From Kordiimonadaceae bacterium UBA4441 (GTDB taxonomy: Bacteria; Pseudomonadota; Alphaproteobacteria; Sphingomonadales; Emcibacteraceae), in the NCBI GenBank assembly GCA_002390425.1, contig DGPL01000020.1, forward strand, positions 62,001-126,000: a stretch of 64,000 bases of DNA. The letters are read 5' to 3'. The translations under genes were made by a program, and so were the position numbers. How positions within the stretch are numbered: position 1 is the stretch's first letter; the number at the start of each line of letters is the position of its first letter. The notes under the pieces were generated by a model. It ran no database searches. It had not been told where the DNA came from and saw nothing but the letters and a program-made list of their open reading frames with translations. Below are positions 43,801 through 53,536 of the stretch, one piece after another.

Positions 43801-45837
43801 TTAACCTTCTATTTTAGAAAATTCGACCACCGAATTCATGGTTGTTCTAATATGTGATAATAATTGAAGTCTGCTTTCCCGCTCTGACTTGTTGTCACTA
43901 TTAACTGTAACTTTGTCAAAAAATGAATCGATTGGTGTACGTAATCTGGCTAAGGCTGTCATCGCAATTTCAAACTCTTCTCTTTTTAGAGCATCAGATG
44001 TTTTTACGGTAACATCATTGAGCGTCGCAAATAGTGTTTTTTCTTCTTCCATTGTTAATTGGTCGAGCACTATATCACCATCAAAGTTAACGCCGTCTTT
44101 ATTTTCTTCGGCTTTAAGAATATTTACTGCTCTTTTATAGCCCGCAAGTAAATTTTCCCCATCATCGGTCACAACGAAATTTTGCAATGCTTCCGCCTTT
44201 GAAAGCATTTTCACAAAATCCCAATTAAATTCAGCGCCTATAATATCATGACGAATATTTCTATCTTTTGCATAGACTTTCAAACGGTCCCAGAAGAATT
44301 TTAGAAGATCATCAATTTCAAAATTCAAATCATAGGAAGATGCTGATTTTAAAATAACCTGATCAAGATCAATGCGAATATTATTTTCTGTGATCAATCG
44401 AATGATGCCGAGTGAAGCGCGTCTAAGCGCAAAAGGATCTTTGGAACCCGTTGGTTTTTCATCAATTGCAAAGAAACCAACAAGTGTGTCAATTTTTTCA
44501 GCAAGTGCTAAAGCAATGCTAACAGGTGCTGAAGGACAACTATCGGCAGGCCCTTTCGGTGAATAATGATCGGCGATAGCATCGGCGACTTGATCGTCTT
44601 GACCTTCGGCGAGTGCAAAATATTTCCCCATCAAACCTTGAAGTTCGGGGCATTCATCAACCATGCCGGTTACGAGATCAGATTTAGAAAGCTTTGCCGC
44701 CAATTTTGCTTTTTCAACTTCCGCAGAAATGAGTTCTGCAATGTATCCTGATAAACCTTCAAGTCTTTTAACGCGAGCACCAACGGTGGCAAGCTTTGCA
44801 TGAAAGACAATATCATTCAGGGCTGGTAGATGGTCAGCAAGTTTATATTTTAAATCCTGATCCCAGAAAAATTTTGTGTCACTTAGGCGCGCGCGCAGAA
44901 CACGTTCATTTCCGTCAATTATTTTGGCGCCATTATCTTTTGTTTTCATGTTGGAAACAAAAATAAACTTATTAGCAAGATTGCCATTGTTGTCTTTTAA
45001 TGAGAAATATTTTTGATGCGTTCTCATCGCCGATGTTAACGCTTCGGGTGGTACATCCAAAAATTCTTCATCAAAGGACCCCATTAGCACGACAGGATAT
45101 TCTGCAAGTCCCGCCACTTCACCAAGAAGTGTTTTATCTTCCACAAGTGTAAGTCCTGCATTTTTGGCTAACTTTTGTGCTTCACTATCTATATTTTCAA
45201 TTCTCTCAAATCGATCAAGAACGACATAGGCATTTTTAAGAGCCTCATTATAAGACGTGAAATCATTTACGGTAATTTCAGCAGGTGCCATAAAACGGTG
45301 GCCACAGGTTTTATTGCTTGAATTGATACCATCAATTTCAAAATCAATGATATCGCCATCCATAATACATAGAATACTATGTAGAGGGCGAACCCACCGA
45401 AGCGATCCCGCGCCCCAACGCTGAGATTTTGGCCATGGGAAATTACGAATAATTTCAGGCATAAATTCTGCAATCACATCACTTGCAGGGCGTCCTTTTT
45501 GATCAATGATGGCAAATAGAAAAGTGCCTTTTTTATCTTCTCTTTCAACAAGGTCTTCACGCGCGATACCAGCCACGCGCAAAAAACCTGCAATTGCTTG
45601 ATCTGGTGCATCAGCGCGCGGTCCACGTCGTTCTTCTGATACATCTGGCTGCACAGAAGCAAGATCGGTGATTGATAAAACCAATCGGCGTGCAGTCACA
45701 TATGACTTAACACCGTCGAAAGTCAATTTCGCATCATTCAATTTTTCTGTTACAAGTTTTTCAAGATCATCTGTCGCCTTTTGCTGCATGCGTGCAGGGA
45801 TTTCTTCAGAGAATATTTCAAGTAAAAATTCAGCCAT
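43801..45837 (-). CDS. glyS: glycyl-tRNA synthetase beta subunit
   Basis: A 678-residue beta chain of the heterotetrameric bacterial glycyl-tRNA synthetase, needed for tRNA recognition and charging. It begins with the usual LLEIFSEEIPARM, with LPKSQRWG-like FPWPKSQRWG near 133, an HD-like middle region, and a C-terminal DALR-type anticodon domain. Its start codon shares one base with the glyQ stop, consistent with tight coupling of the two subunits. Confidence 0.95.
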   Translation of the reverse strand: MAEFLLEIFSEEIPARMQQKATDDLEKLVTEKLNDAKLTFDGVKSYVTARRLVLSITDLASVQPDVSEERRGPRADAPDQAIAGFLRVAGIAREDLVEREDKKGTFLFAIIDQKGRPASDVIAEFMPEIIRNFPWPKSQRWGAGSLRWVRPLHSILCIMDGDIIDFEIDGINSSNKTCGHRFMAPAEITVNDFTSYNEALKNAYVVLDRFERIENIDSEAQKLAKNAGLTLVEDKTLLGEVAGLAEYPVVLMGSFDEEFLDVPPEALTSAMRTHQKYFSLKDNNGNLANKFIFVSNMKTKDNGAKIIDGNERVLRARLSDTKFFWDQDLKYKLADHLPALNDIVFHAKLATVGARVKRLEGLSGYIAELISAEVEKAKLAAKLSKSDLVTGMVDECPELQGLMGKYFALAEGQDDQVADAIADHYSPKGPADSCPSAPVSIALALAEKIDTLVGFFAIDEKPTGSKDPFALRRASLGIIRLITENNIRIDLDQVILKSASSYDLNFEIDDLLKFFWDRLKVYAKDRNIRHDIIGAEFNWDFVKMLSKAEALQNFVVTDDGENLLAGYKRAVNILKAEENKDGVNFDGDIVLDQLTMEEEKTLFATLNDVTVKTSDALKREEFEIAMTALARLRTPIDSFFDKVTVNSDNKSERESRLQLLSHIRTTMNSVVEFSKIEG

Positions 45838-46721
45838 TATGCTTTCTCCCCAATTGAAGAGAGGTAAGCTTCACAACATGCCTTAGCGAGCGCACGGACG
45901 CGTCCGATATAGGCCTGACGTTCCGTGACACTAATCACACCACGGGCATCCAGAAGGTTAAACGCATGGGAAGCCTTAATACATTGGTCATAAGCCGGCA
46001 GAGGATAAACACCCTTATTCAATATATTCTGACATTCTGCTTCTGCGTCTGCGAAATGACGAAACAATGTATCCGTATCAGCAATTTCAAAATTATAAGC
46101 GGAAAACTCTTGTTCATTCTGTAAGAAAACTTCGCCGTATTTAACGCCTTCGGCATTCCATTTTAAATCATAAACATTATCTATGCCCTGAATATACATC
46201 GCAAGACGTTCAAGACCGTATGTTAATTCACCCATAACAGGTTTACAGTCAAATCCGCCAACTTGTTGGAAATAAGTGAACTGACTAACTTCCATACCAT
46301 CACACCAGACTTCCCAACCAAGCCCCCAAGCCCCTAATGTTGGGCTTTCCCAGTCATCTTCTACAAATCGGATATCATGCTGGTTGCTATCAATACCAAG
46401 GACTTCTAAGCTTTTAAGGTAGAGTTCTTGGATATTATCCGGTGACGGCTTTAAAACGGTTTGAAATTGATAATAATGCTGAAGTCTATTTGGGTTTTTA
46501 CCGTAACGTCCGTCCGTCGGACGGCGGCAAGGTTGAACGTATGCAGCCTTCCACGGTTTGCTTCCAAGAGATCTTAACGTTGTCGCAGGATGAAAGGTTC
46601 CGGCCCCCACCTCAAGATCATACGGTTGAAGAATAACACACCCTTGCTCCGCCCAATAGTGTTGCAATTTCAAAATTAAATTTTGAAAACTATTATCGTC
46701 TTGAATATCACCACTCATCAA
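45837..46721 (-). CDS. glyQ: glycyl-tRNA synthetase alpha subunit
   Basis: The 294-residue catalytic alpha chain of glycyl-tRNA synthetase (class II fold). Typical stretches are YWAEQGCVILQPYDLEVGAGTFHPAT (in part, 18-43), PCRRPTDGRYGKNPNRLQHY near 62-81, and WEVWCDGMEVSQFTYFQQ near 134. First gene of glyQ-glyS-ppdK. Confidence 0.96.
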   Translation of the reverse strand: MMSGDIQDDNSFQNLILKLQHYWAEQGCVILQPYDLEVGAGTFHPATTLRSLGSKPWKAAYVQPCRRPTDGRYGKNPNRLQHYYQFQTVLKPSPDNIQELYLKSLEVLGIDSNQHDIRFVEDDWESPTLGAWGLGWEVWCDGMEVSQFTYFQQVGGFDCKPVMGELTYGLERLAMYIQGIDNVYDLKWNAEGVKYGEVFLQNEQEFSAYNFEIADTDTLFRHFADAEAECQNILNKGVYPLPAYDQCIKASHAFNLLDARGVISVTERQAYIGRVRALAKACCEAYLSSIGEKA

Positions 46722-46761
46722 GCTGGATCATCCCGTTAAAAAATATTGAAAATCTGCGGCA

Positions 46762-46790
46762 AAACTACCGACCTCACCTCTTTAGGTCAA
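46762..46790 (-). promoter_or_regulatory. predicted sigma-70-type promoter of glyQS
   Basis: On the minus strand TTGACC (46785-46790), a 17-base spacer and TAGTTT (46762-46767), about 40 bases before the glyQ start. The -35 box is nearly consensus and the -10 box weak. Confidence 0.5.
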
Positions 46791-46895
46791 GGGTAGATAT
46801 TATAAATTCAGCATTCTCTTCAAATGATACAGTTTACATTAAAAGTTAAGGTTAATATTTTACTAAAAAATGCAATAATTTCAGCAAATTACATA

Positions 46896-47750
46896 TTACA
46901 AACCGAATCGGCCCCATTCACTTCGTGTCTCTAACGTTTTAATCACATCATCGGCAATAGATGCTTTATTCATATGCATTCCCAGCATTCCTTTTAAGAA
47001 ACCTTTTTCTTCTTTAATACGTTTGAATTTTACATCATCACCAAGCTTGTCTTTCATGACGCTTCGCATATCGCCAACGCCATCGATCAAACCTAACTTT
47101 GTGGCCTCTTCACCGTTCCAAACTTGACCGGAAAATAAGGTTTTTTGTACACCTTTTAATTTGTCACCACGTGCCTCTTTAACGAATGCTTTAAAGAAAT
47201 CATGCACTTCTTTTAAAAGTGCTTTCATTAGTTTCACGTCTTTCTCAACTTCAGGCTTAAATGGATCCATTAAGGATTTGCTTTCACCTGCCGTATAAAC
47301 CCGGCGCTCAATGCCTAATTTTTCAATTGCACCTGGATATCCAAACCCGGCATTAATCACACCGATACTGCCCACAATTGAAGCCTGATGTGCGTAAATT
47401 TCATCTGCCGCTAGTGAGAGCATATATCCACCAGAAGCGGCCACATCTTCTGCAAATGCATATACAGGGATATCTTTTTCTTTTGATAACTCACGAATGC
47501 GCATAACGATTAACTCAGATTGCACAGGAGATCCTCCGGGTGAATTGATCGTCAGCGCTACTGCCTTGGCATTATAAACCTCAAATGCGGCTGTTATTTT
47601 CTCTTCTAAATTCGCTAAATTAATCGCACTACTAAATCGACCCGATGAGCCAATAACGCCTTCAAGCGGTAAAACTGACACAACTGGCGCAGGGTTGGCG
47701 AGTGCTTCTATCGGTAGTTTGGACAGAAAATTTCTTATTGCTTTTTTCAT
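46896..47750 (-). CDS. S49 family serine peptidase (SppA/SohB-like)
   Basis: A 284-residue signal-peptide-peptidase-type enzyme. The catalytic Ser is Ser106 in AASGGYML and the Lys is probably Lys158 in GESKSLMDPF. The oxyanion stretch NSPGGSPVQS lies at 69-78 and IVGSIGVI at 125-132. No strong membrane anchor is visible at the N-terminus, unlike SohB. It would degrade leftover signal peptides or membrane peptides. It lies 15 bases after trmN6-like, in the usual alphaproteobacterial neighbourhood. Confidence 0.87.
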   Translation of the reverse strand: MKKAIRNFLSKLPIEALANPAPVVSVLPLEGVIGSSGRFSSAINLANLEEKITAAFEVYNAKAVALTINSPGGSPVQSELIVMRIRELSKEKDIPVYAFAEDVAASGGYMLSLAADEIYAHQASIVGSIGVINAGFGYPGAIEKLGIERRVYTAGESKSLMDPFKPEVEKDVKLMKALLKEVHDFFKAFVKEARGDKLKGVQKTLFSGQVWNGEEATKLGLIDGVGDMRSVMKDKLGDDVKFKRIKEEKGFLKGMLGMHMNKASIADDVIKTLETRSEWGRFGL

Positions 47751-47765
47751 TTATGATCTTCTTTT

Positions 47766-48524
47766 TTATTTTGTAATGTATAATCCGTGAGCATGTCGCA
47801 GAATATTTTCCGCCTCATCACTGTATTCTCCATCTGATTTATGCACGATCAACCCTGATTTCAAGGATAAAAGGCCTTTTGCTCCTTTTTGAGCCCTAAT
47901 TATTACGCGATTGGCATTATCACCTTGCTTAGAATATAAAGGATAAACAATGACGGAACCGCATTTATCATTTAATGCTGTTAAAATATCATCCAAACGA
48001 TCCGCACGGTGCACCAAAGTTATGTAACCTTTGGGTCTTAACATTCGAACTGAACGTTCAATCCATACTTTTAAATCATCCATTGCTTTACCGTGGGCTA
48101 GTGCTTTGGTTTGATATGGTGATGTGGTCACACTTCCTTTATCATAATAAGGTGGATTGCTTATGACATGGTGGTAACTGTTTGGCTCTAATTCGATGTC
48201 GTTCGCAAAGATATCGCCTTCAAAATATTTAATGATATTATTTGAAAATTGTGATGCATTTTTTATCGCCAAATCCATCAAATCTTTTTGCATTTCAACT
48301 CCATGCAAAGTCACATTAGTTGATTTGTCTTTTATACGTTCCCATAGACAGCATAATATGGCGCCTGACCCCGCCCCCATATCCAAAACTCTTTGATTGT
48401 TTTGCGGATTAATCGTGGCTGCTAAAAAAACACTATCACTGGTAACTCGATATCCTTTAGCGGGTTGGTTTAGGTTTATTCGCCCACCTAAAAAATCGTC
48501 GCATGTTGTTTCAATATTCGTCAT
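47766..48524 (-). CDS. tRNA1(Val) adenine-37 N6-methyltransferase-like (TrmN6)
   Basis: A 252-residue SAM-dependent methyltransferase. The SAM motif DMGAGSGA is at 48-55, the acidic GVEMQ at 75-79, and the amino-methylating NPPY at 123-126. The N-terminal GGRINLNQPAKGYRVTSDSVFLAA matches the TrmN6/YfiC group, which modifies A37 of tRNA-Val. The start codon overlaps the DUF2007 stop by 4 bases. Confidence 0.82.
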   Translation of the reverse strand: MTNIETTCDDFLGGRINLNQPAKGYRVTSDSVFLAATINPQNNQRVLDMGAGSGAILCCLWERIKDKSTNVTLHGVEMQKDLMDLAIKNASQFSNNIIKYFEGDIFANDIELEPNSYHHVISNPPYYDKGSVTTSPYQTKALAHGKAMDDLKVWIERSVRMLRPKGYITLVHRADRLDDILTALNDKCGSVIVYPLYSKQGDNANRVIIRAQKGAKGLLSLKSGLIVHKSDGEYSDEAENILRHAHGLYITK

Positions 48525-48748
48525 GTTTTTAAATCAACGTCATTTTCTAGGTTTTCTTGGCGAATCAGCCTTATGGCTCGACTATGGGCATTTTCATCTA
48601 CCATCACGCGACTTTGGATGCCGCCTATGCCACCGCCAAGTAAGCTCGCATGTCCACCCAAAACCACATAATTAATGTTTTCCCCGTCTAAAAGGGCGGA
48701 AATGCGGGAAATCACGACTGGGTTATCACTAAAAAACAGGTCTTTCAA
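48521..48748 (-). CDS. DUF2007 domain protein
   Basis: A 75-residue protein made of one DUF2007 domain: SDNPVVISRISALLDGENINY, then GGIGGIQSRVMVDENAHSRA. In related genomes it sits between a polyprenyl synthetase and this methyltransferase, as here. It is a small ferredoxin-like fold related to PII-type signal-transducing proteins; role unknown. It is divergent from ispB. Confidence 0.82.
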   Translation of the reverse strand: MKDLFFSDNPVVISRISALLDGENINYVVLGGHASLLGGGIGGIQSRVMVDENAHSRAIRLIRQENLENDVDLKT

Positions 48749-48869
48749 AAAAGTTTATCCTTTTTTGTCTGGTTTATCGTTTGTATCCTTGCCAATATGC
48801 ATTGATACGACTATTTTGCTCAAGCAATTATGTAACTTACTTTTATGGGCTACAACAGGAAAAAGCACC

Positions 48870-49892
48870 GTGGGAATTGTAATAAATTTAGAAGACGAGA
48901 AAAAAAACAAAGGTAAAGAGGCACTAGAAAACCTCCTCGAGCTTGTCCAAGACGACCTTGATAAGGTTAACCAAAAGATCCTTCTAAAGATGCAGAGCCC
49001 CGTTGCCCTAATTCCCCAGTTAGCCGGCCATCTTATCGCGTCAGGCGGAAAACGTTTAAGACCAATGTTAACGTTAGCAGCAAGCCGTCTTTGCGGCTAT
49101 GAAGGCGACCGTCATATACAACTGGCTACTTGTGTTGAATTTATTCACTCGGCTACTTTGCTTCATGATGATGTTGTTGATAAAAGCGATCTTCGGCGCG
49201 GTGAAGATACGGCAAATGCCATTTGGGGTAATAAGGCAAGTGTCCTCGTTGGTGATTTCTTGTTTAGTCGGTCATTTGAATTAATGGTTGAGGATGGTTC
49301 ACTCGAAGTTCTGAGAATTTTATCAAGCGCATCATCGATCATCGCTGAAGGCGAAGTCATGCAATTGGTAACAGCAAATGATACGGACACCACCGAACAT
49401 GCCTATATGGAAGTCATATGCGCGAAAACGGCGGCTCTTTTCGCAGCAGCTTGTGAAATTGGCGGCGTTATCGCCGAGGGACCAAAATCAGAATGCGAAG
49501 CACTTATGAGCTATGGTCAAAATCTTGGCATCATTTTTCAACTTATTGATGATGTGCTTGATTATTCCGCCGAGCAAAAGACACTCGGAAAATCTGTCGG
49601 TGATGACTTCCAAGAAGGTAAAATCACATTACCGATTGTTCTTGCCTTTAGAAGAGGTACGGATGAAGAGCGGGAATTTTGGAAAAGAACAATGGAAGAT
49701 CTTGACCAAAAAGACGGTGATTTGGATTATGCGATAGAATTAATGGAAAAACATAACGCGTTAACAGATACAATTGAACGTGCACGTCATTATGGCAAAA
49801 TCGCTTGCGATGCACTTGCTATTTTTCCTGATACTCAACATCGTAAAGCCCTAACTGGTATCATTGAGTTTTGCATCAACCGAGCTTATTAG
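48870..49892 (+). CDS. ispB: polyprenyl diphosphate synthase (octaprenyl/decaprenyl type)
   Basis: The chain-elongating synthase for the ubiquinone side chain. I chose GTG at 48870, with AGGAAAAA upstream, giving 341 residues, the family norm. An earlier ATG at 48675 would run antisense through the DUF2007 gene and adds 65 residues unlike the family. The first Asp-rich motif LLHDDVVDKSDLRRG (98-112) and the second, QLIDDVLDYSA, bind Mg and the diphosphates. The chain length cannot be read off safely. Confidence 0.9.
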   Translation: MGIVINLEDEKKNKGKEALENLLELVQDDLDKVNQKILLKMQSPVALIPQLAGHLIASGGKRLRPMLTLAASRLCGYEGDRHIQLATCVEFIHSATLLHDDVVDKSDLRRGEDTANAIWGNKASVLVGDFLFSRSFELMVEDGSLEVLRILSSASSIIAEGEVMQLVTANDTDTTEHAYMEVICAKTAALFAAACEIGGVIAEGPKSECEALMSYGQNLGIIFQLIDDVLDYSAEQKTLGKSVGDDFQEGKITLPIVLAFRRGTDEEREFWKRTMEDLDQKDGDLDYAIELMEKHNALTDTIERARHYGKIACDALAIFPDTQHRKALTGIIEFCINRAY

Positions 49893-49895
49893 AAC

Positions 49896-50771
49896 ATGAG
49901 AGATTTCGCGCCGCCTTACGGCGAAATAGAAGTCATTTCAAAAAACATCCGACGTATCACCGCAAATAACCCTGCACCTTTCACTTTTAAAGGAACAGGT
50001 ACATATATCATTGGCCATGGCAAGGTCGCTGTGATCGACCCAGGACCCAATTTACCTGAACATGTTGACGCTATTTTAAATGAACTTAATGATGAAACCA
50101 TTAGTCACATTTTAGTAACCCATAACCATCAGGATCATTCGCCCGCCGCCATCCCACTTTCAAATAAATGTGGCGCAAAGATATATGCGGCAAATGTTGA
50201 TGATCAAATATATTCAGATCATAAAATTGAAGAAGGCATTGATAAAACATTTAAACCCGACATAGTAATCAATCAGGGTGATATTATTGAAGGTAATGAT
50301 TGGACAATGGAGGCAATACATACGCCCGGCCATTTATCAAATCACTATTGTTTTTCTTACATAGAAGAAAAAGCGCTTTTCACCGGAGACCATGTGATGG
50401 GCTGGTCTACTTCCATTGTTTCTCCGCCGGATGGTGATATGCAGGATTATATGGATAGCTTAGAAAAGCTCTTAAGTCGCGATGATAATATTTATTATCC
50501 CACACATGGCTGGCCGATTGAAAACCCTCAGCAGTTCGTAAAGCAGCTTCTAGGACATCGCCTAAGACGAGAAAAAGAGATTATTAGAGCGATTGAAAAA
50601 GGCGCACACACAATTCATGAAATTGTGCAAAGTATATATGTCACGATAGATGAAAAATTATACCCTGCCGCTGCCAGAACGATTTACGCCCACCTTATTC
50701 GTTTGGTCGCAATAAAAGTGGTTCATTGTGATGAAATTCCAAACGAAAATTCAAAATATTTCATCCAATAA
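49896..50771 (+). CDS. metallo-beta-lactamase-fold hydrolase (LACTB2-like)
   Basis: A 291-residue MBL-fold protein. Metal ligands H76, H78, D80 and H81 are in VTHNHQDHSPA, the next His in TPGHLSNH, the bridging Asp in FTGDHVMGW and a final His in PTHGWPI. The C-terminal 70 residues form the winged-helix-type extension of the LACTB2 branch, whose members include RNases and thioesterases. It begins 3 bases after ispB. Confidence 0.85.
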   Translation: MRDFAPPYGEIEVISKNIRRITANNPAPFTFKGTGTYIIGHGKVAVIDPGPNLPEHVDAILNELNDETISHILVTHNHQDHSPAAIPLSNKCGAKIYAANVDDQIYSDHKIEEGIDKTFKPDIVINQGDIIEGNDWTMEAIHTPGHLSNHYCFSYIEEKALFTGDHVMGWSTSIVSPPDGDMQDYMDSLEKLLSRDDNIYYPTHGWPIENPQQFVKQLLGHRLRREKEIIRAIEKGAHTIHEIVQSIYVTIDEKLYPAAARTIYAHLIRLVAIKVVHCDEIPNENSKYFIQ

Positions 50772-50800
50772 AAAACCCCGCTAGCATGACCAGCGGGGTT
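50770..50800 (-). terminator. Rho-independent terminator of the F0 operon, perhaps shared
   Basis: AACCCCGCT / AGCGGGGTT form a 9-bp GC-rich stem (50774-50782 with 50792-50800). On the minus strand six T follow, so it mainly serves atpF. The MBL gene stop overlaps its edge and may use the stem too, though the plus-strand T-tract is poor. Confidence 0.85.
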
Positions 50801-50825
50801 ATTAAAACATTTATCTTTTAAAAAC

Positions 50826-51329
50826 TTAGTGAAGTTTTTCGTCAAGCTTTTCAGTACTTGATTTAATCAAGGCTTCATGATCAGCTTTCTTCAAATTGGC
50901 TTCTATAAGATCACGGGCTGCGTTTGTCGCTACCTGCACTGTTAAAGAACGAATTTCTTTTAACGCGGAAGCTTCGGCTTGAGCAATTTTCTGCTCCGCA
51001 ACTTCACTTCGACGTTTAGTCGCTTCTTCCATTTGTGCTTTGCTATCAGATACCATTAATTTTACTTCGGCTTCTGCATTCGCAATCATATCCGCCGCTT
51101 GCTTTTCTGCATCACGTTGATCACGTTCATACTTAGCAAGTAAACTTGCCGCTTCTTCACGAAGGTTTTTGGCATTTTCCAATTGCTCTTCGATTTCGTT
51201 CGCACGATCATCGAGCATTTTGGCAAAAATGGCCGGTACTTTTTTCCAAATGATAAGGATGAAAAATACCGTAATCGCAAGAGACACCCATGTTGCCGGG
51301 TCCGTTAGGAAAGTTACATGTTCTTCCAT
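50826..51329 (-). CDS. atpF: ATP synthase F0 subunit b
   Basis: One of two peripheral-stalk b-type subunits. One N-terminal membrane helix (SLAITVFFILIIWKKV) is followed by a long charged helix rich in Ala, Glu and Lys to about 165. The start codon shares one base with the stop of the b' gene. Having both b and b' is typical of alphaproteobacteria and photosynthetic bacteria. Confidence 0.92.
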   Translation of the reverse strand: MEEHVTFLTDPATWVSLAITVFFILIIWKKVPAIFAKMLDDRANEIEEQLENAKNLREEAASLLAKYERDQRDAEKQAADMIANAEAEVKLMVSDSKAQMEEATKRRSEVAEQKIAQAEASALKEIRSLTVQVATNAARDLIEANLKKADHEALIKSSTEKLDEKLH

Positions 51330-51832
51330 TAACCGTCTCCCTTTAACACATCATCAGTTTTAGCGTTAACTGCTTTTGAAACAGCTTTGGCATCTAGCTT
51401 AAGGCCAGATATTTGAGAGACAATATCTGCGCAAACATCAGCTGCAACATTGCGAACTTCGCCAAGTGCTTTTTCTTTAGCTTCGTTGATACGCTTTTGC
51501 GCTTCATCCGCTTTCTTAGATAAGGCATCAGAAAGTTTTTGGTATTCTGCATCAGCTTCTGCTTTAAGCTCTTCACGTTTACTTAAAACGATCGCCGCAG
51601 CGTTGTTACGCGCATCTTCTTGCGATTTTTCAAAAGCTATACGTGCTTCTTCTGCTTTCGCTTGAAGTTTTTCTGCATTTGCCAAATCATCCGTAATGGT
51701 GTCTTGACGTCGCTTCAACACTTCCGAAATCTTTGGTGCCGCACTGCGAGCAATAAAGATGTAAAGTGCTGCAAAAACAACAAATAACCAAAATATCTGT
51801 GGTATAAATACCGCTGGATCTAATTGTGGCAT
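51329..51832 (-). CDS. atpG: ATP synthase F0 subunit b'
   Basis: The second b-type stalk subunit (b'; also written atpF2 or atpX in related genomes). It starts with PQLDPAVFIPQIFWLFVVFAALYIF, the usual b' membrane helix, followed by a long coiled-coil helix (about 40-150). It pairs with b as a heterodimer. Confidence 0.92.
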   Translation of the reverse strand: MPQLDPAVFIPQIFWLFVVFAALYIFIARSAAPKISEVLKRRQDTITDDLANAEKLQAKAEEARIAFEKSQEDARNNAAAIVLSKREELKAEADAEYQKLSDALSKKADEAQKRINEAKEKALGEVRNVAADVCADIVSQISGLKLDAKAVSKAVNAKTDDVLKGDG

Positions 51833-51905
51833 GGTTTCCTCCTTGATCCTTTATAAGGGATCAGGCCTGATCATTAATAATCTTGAGTTTTCGTTAGTTA
51901 GATTA

Positions 51906-52163
51906 TTATACGAACAGGATAATAAAGGCGATAACCAGACCAAAAAGGCCTGTTGCTTCTGCAAGCGCAAAACCAAGCATAGCTTGACCGAATACCGGAC
52001 CAGCTGCAGATGGGTTGCGGATCGCTGCAGATACGTAGTTACCAAAGATCACACCAATACCAACACCAGCACCGATAAGAGCTGTACAAGCAAGACCAGC
52101 ACCAATGTAACGAGCAGCTTGAACATCAGCGTTTGCTGCAAGAGTTGCGATTTCCATTTCCAT
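51906..52163 (-). CDS. atpE: ATP synthase F0 subunit c
   Basis: The 85-residue rotor-ring proteolipid with two membrane helices. The proton-binding residue is Glu69 in GFALAEATGLF; the loop RNPSAAG connects the helices. The glycine-rich first helix GAGVGIGVIFGNYVS is normal. No sodium-type Gln/Glu/Ser set is evident, so proton coupling is expected. Confidence 0.95.
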   Translation of the reverse strand: MEMEIATLAANADVQAARYIGAGLACTALIGAGVGIGVIFGNYVSAAIRNPSAAGPVFGQAMLGFALAEATGLFGLVIAFIILFV

Positions 52164-52226
52164 TTTATTTTCCTTTAATTATGAAAAGTTCTTAGTCATT
52201 AAATTAATTATTATGTTCCATAAGCC

Positions 52227-52976
52227 TTAGTGCATATGGAGAGCATCATTTAAGTAAATGCAGGTCAACACCGCAAATACATATGCTTGCAAGCAAGCAA
52301 CAAGTAGTTCAAGTCCGGTTAAGGCAACGATAAATGCAAATGGTACAATTGAGCCAACTGCAAGAACACCACCAGCCGCCGCTAAACTAACAACAAACCC
52401 GCCAAATACTTTAAGCATAGTATGCCCGGCAACCATGTTGGCGAACAAACGAACAGAAAGGCTGATTGGACGTGAGAGATAAGATACGACCTCAATCACG
52501 ACAAGAAGCGGTAAAAGAGCAACTGGAGCATCGCCCGGAACAAAGAATTTTAAAAAGCCAATACCGTGCTTAATAAAGCCGATAATCGTAACACCGATAA
52601 AGATGAAAAACGCCATCGCAAAAGTAACTGCAATATGACTTGTAACAGTAAACGCATGAACCCAAGGAACCATACCAATTAAGTTAGCCGCAAGGATGAA
52701 CATAAAGAGCGTAAACACAAACGGGAAATATTTACGGCCATCAGGACCTGCCGTATCACCAAGCATTTTCGCTATAAACTCATAGCACATCTCTACACTG
52801 GATTGCCAACGCCCTGGGACGAGAGCTGTTTTGCGCATTCCACCAACCATGAAAAACATAATTGTTAGTAGTGTAATTGCCATATAGACGGCTGAATTTG
52901 TAATTGAAATATCGTAACCAGCCACTTCTAGCGGTACAATTGTGTTGACTTCAAACTGTTCGAGCGGGCCTGCCAC
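52227..52976 (-). CDS. atpB: ATP synthase F0 subunit a
   Basis: The 249-residue stator subunit that lets protons reach the c-ring. The essential Arg lies in SLSVRLFANMVAGH near 175-188. C-terminal conserved residues are in ELLVACLQAYVFAVLTCIYLNDA. Five to six membrane helices. Standard place between atpI and atpE. Confidence 0.95.
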   Translation of the reverse strand: MAGPLEQFEVNTIVPLEVAGYDISITNSAVYMAITLLTIMFFMVGGMRKTALVPGRWQSSVEMCYEFIAKMLGDTAGPDGRKYFPFVFTLFMFILAANLIGMVPWVHAFTVTSHIAVTFAMAFFIFIGVTIIGFIKHGIGFLKFFVPGDAPVALLPLLVVIEVVSYLSRPISLSVRLFANMVAGHTMLKVFGGFVVSLAAAGGVLAVGSIVPFAFIVALTGLELLVACLQAYVFAVLTCIYLNDALHMH

Positions 52977-52994
52977 TGTTCTTATCCTTAAGTC

Positions 52995-53330
52995 TTAATC
53001 ATCATCTTCATTATACGTATTGCTTGGCGCCAATTGCTTTGCAGCACGCATAACATTCATAATTCCTGCCGCGGCACCGATCATGATTAAAATAATCATC
53101 AACCACGGCTTTGTATTCAACCACTGGTCTAAATACCAGCCAAAAAGCACACCCACCAATATTCCGGCGACCAATTCCGCAACCAACCTTGTGGCAATGC
53201 CGTAAGTAGTTGCTTCTCTAAACCCGCGAGACTCTTTTGGTTCATTTGCCTCGCGTGCTGCGCTTACCCGGGCGCTTAAATCATCAAGGTTAGCCTTCAT
53301 TTCATCCGACTTTTTTCTGTCGTCAGTCAA
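52995..53330 (-). CDS. atpI: ATP synthase-associated protein AtpI
   Basis: A 111-residue accessory protein of the F0 operon with two membrane helices (LVAELVAGILVGVLFGWYLD and WLMIILIMIGAAAGIMNV), joined by a short loop. It helps assemble the c-ring or handle magnesium in some species. It begins with TTG at 53330, AGGAG 8 bases upstream. The first 35 residues are a charged cytoplasmic tail. First gene of the operon. Confidence 0.9.
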   Translation of the reverse strand: MTDDRKKSDEMKANLDDLSARVSAAREANEPKESRGFREATTYGIATRLVAELVAGILVGVLFGWYLDQWLNTKPWLMIILIMIGAAAGIMNVMRAAKQLAPSNTYNEDDD

Positions 53331-53404
53331 AGGCAGCTCCTGAATTTATTCGAATATATAAGTCCATAAAGAAGTCACATATCCACACCCTTAAAATTGA
53401 GTGC

Positions 53405-53433
53405 AACATAGTTTCAGACGTGTTCGCTGTCAA
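53405..53433 (-). promoter_or_regulatory. promoter of the F0 operon
   Basis: On the minus strand a perfect TTGACA (53428-53433), 17 bases, then TATGTT (53405-53410), about 75 bases before the atpI start. The consensus -35 box and ideal spacing make this the best promoter in the window. Confidence 0.7.
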
Positions 53434-53536
53434 GCACCAAAAAGCACTCATTTTTCATCCAAAATTTCATTTATAAGTTATTGATTTTAAATAATTTTTA
53501 TGAACTGTTTTTTTAAAGCATTATCTTAAAATTATA

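Noticed and set aside
48675..48869. 65-residue N-terminal extension of the polyprenyl synthase
   Set aside because: It runs antisense through the DUF2007 gene, does not resemble the family, and the GTG at 48870 has a ribosome site and gives the normal length.
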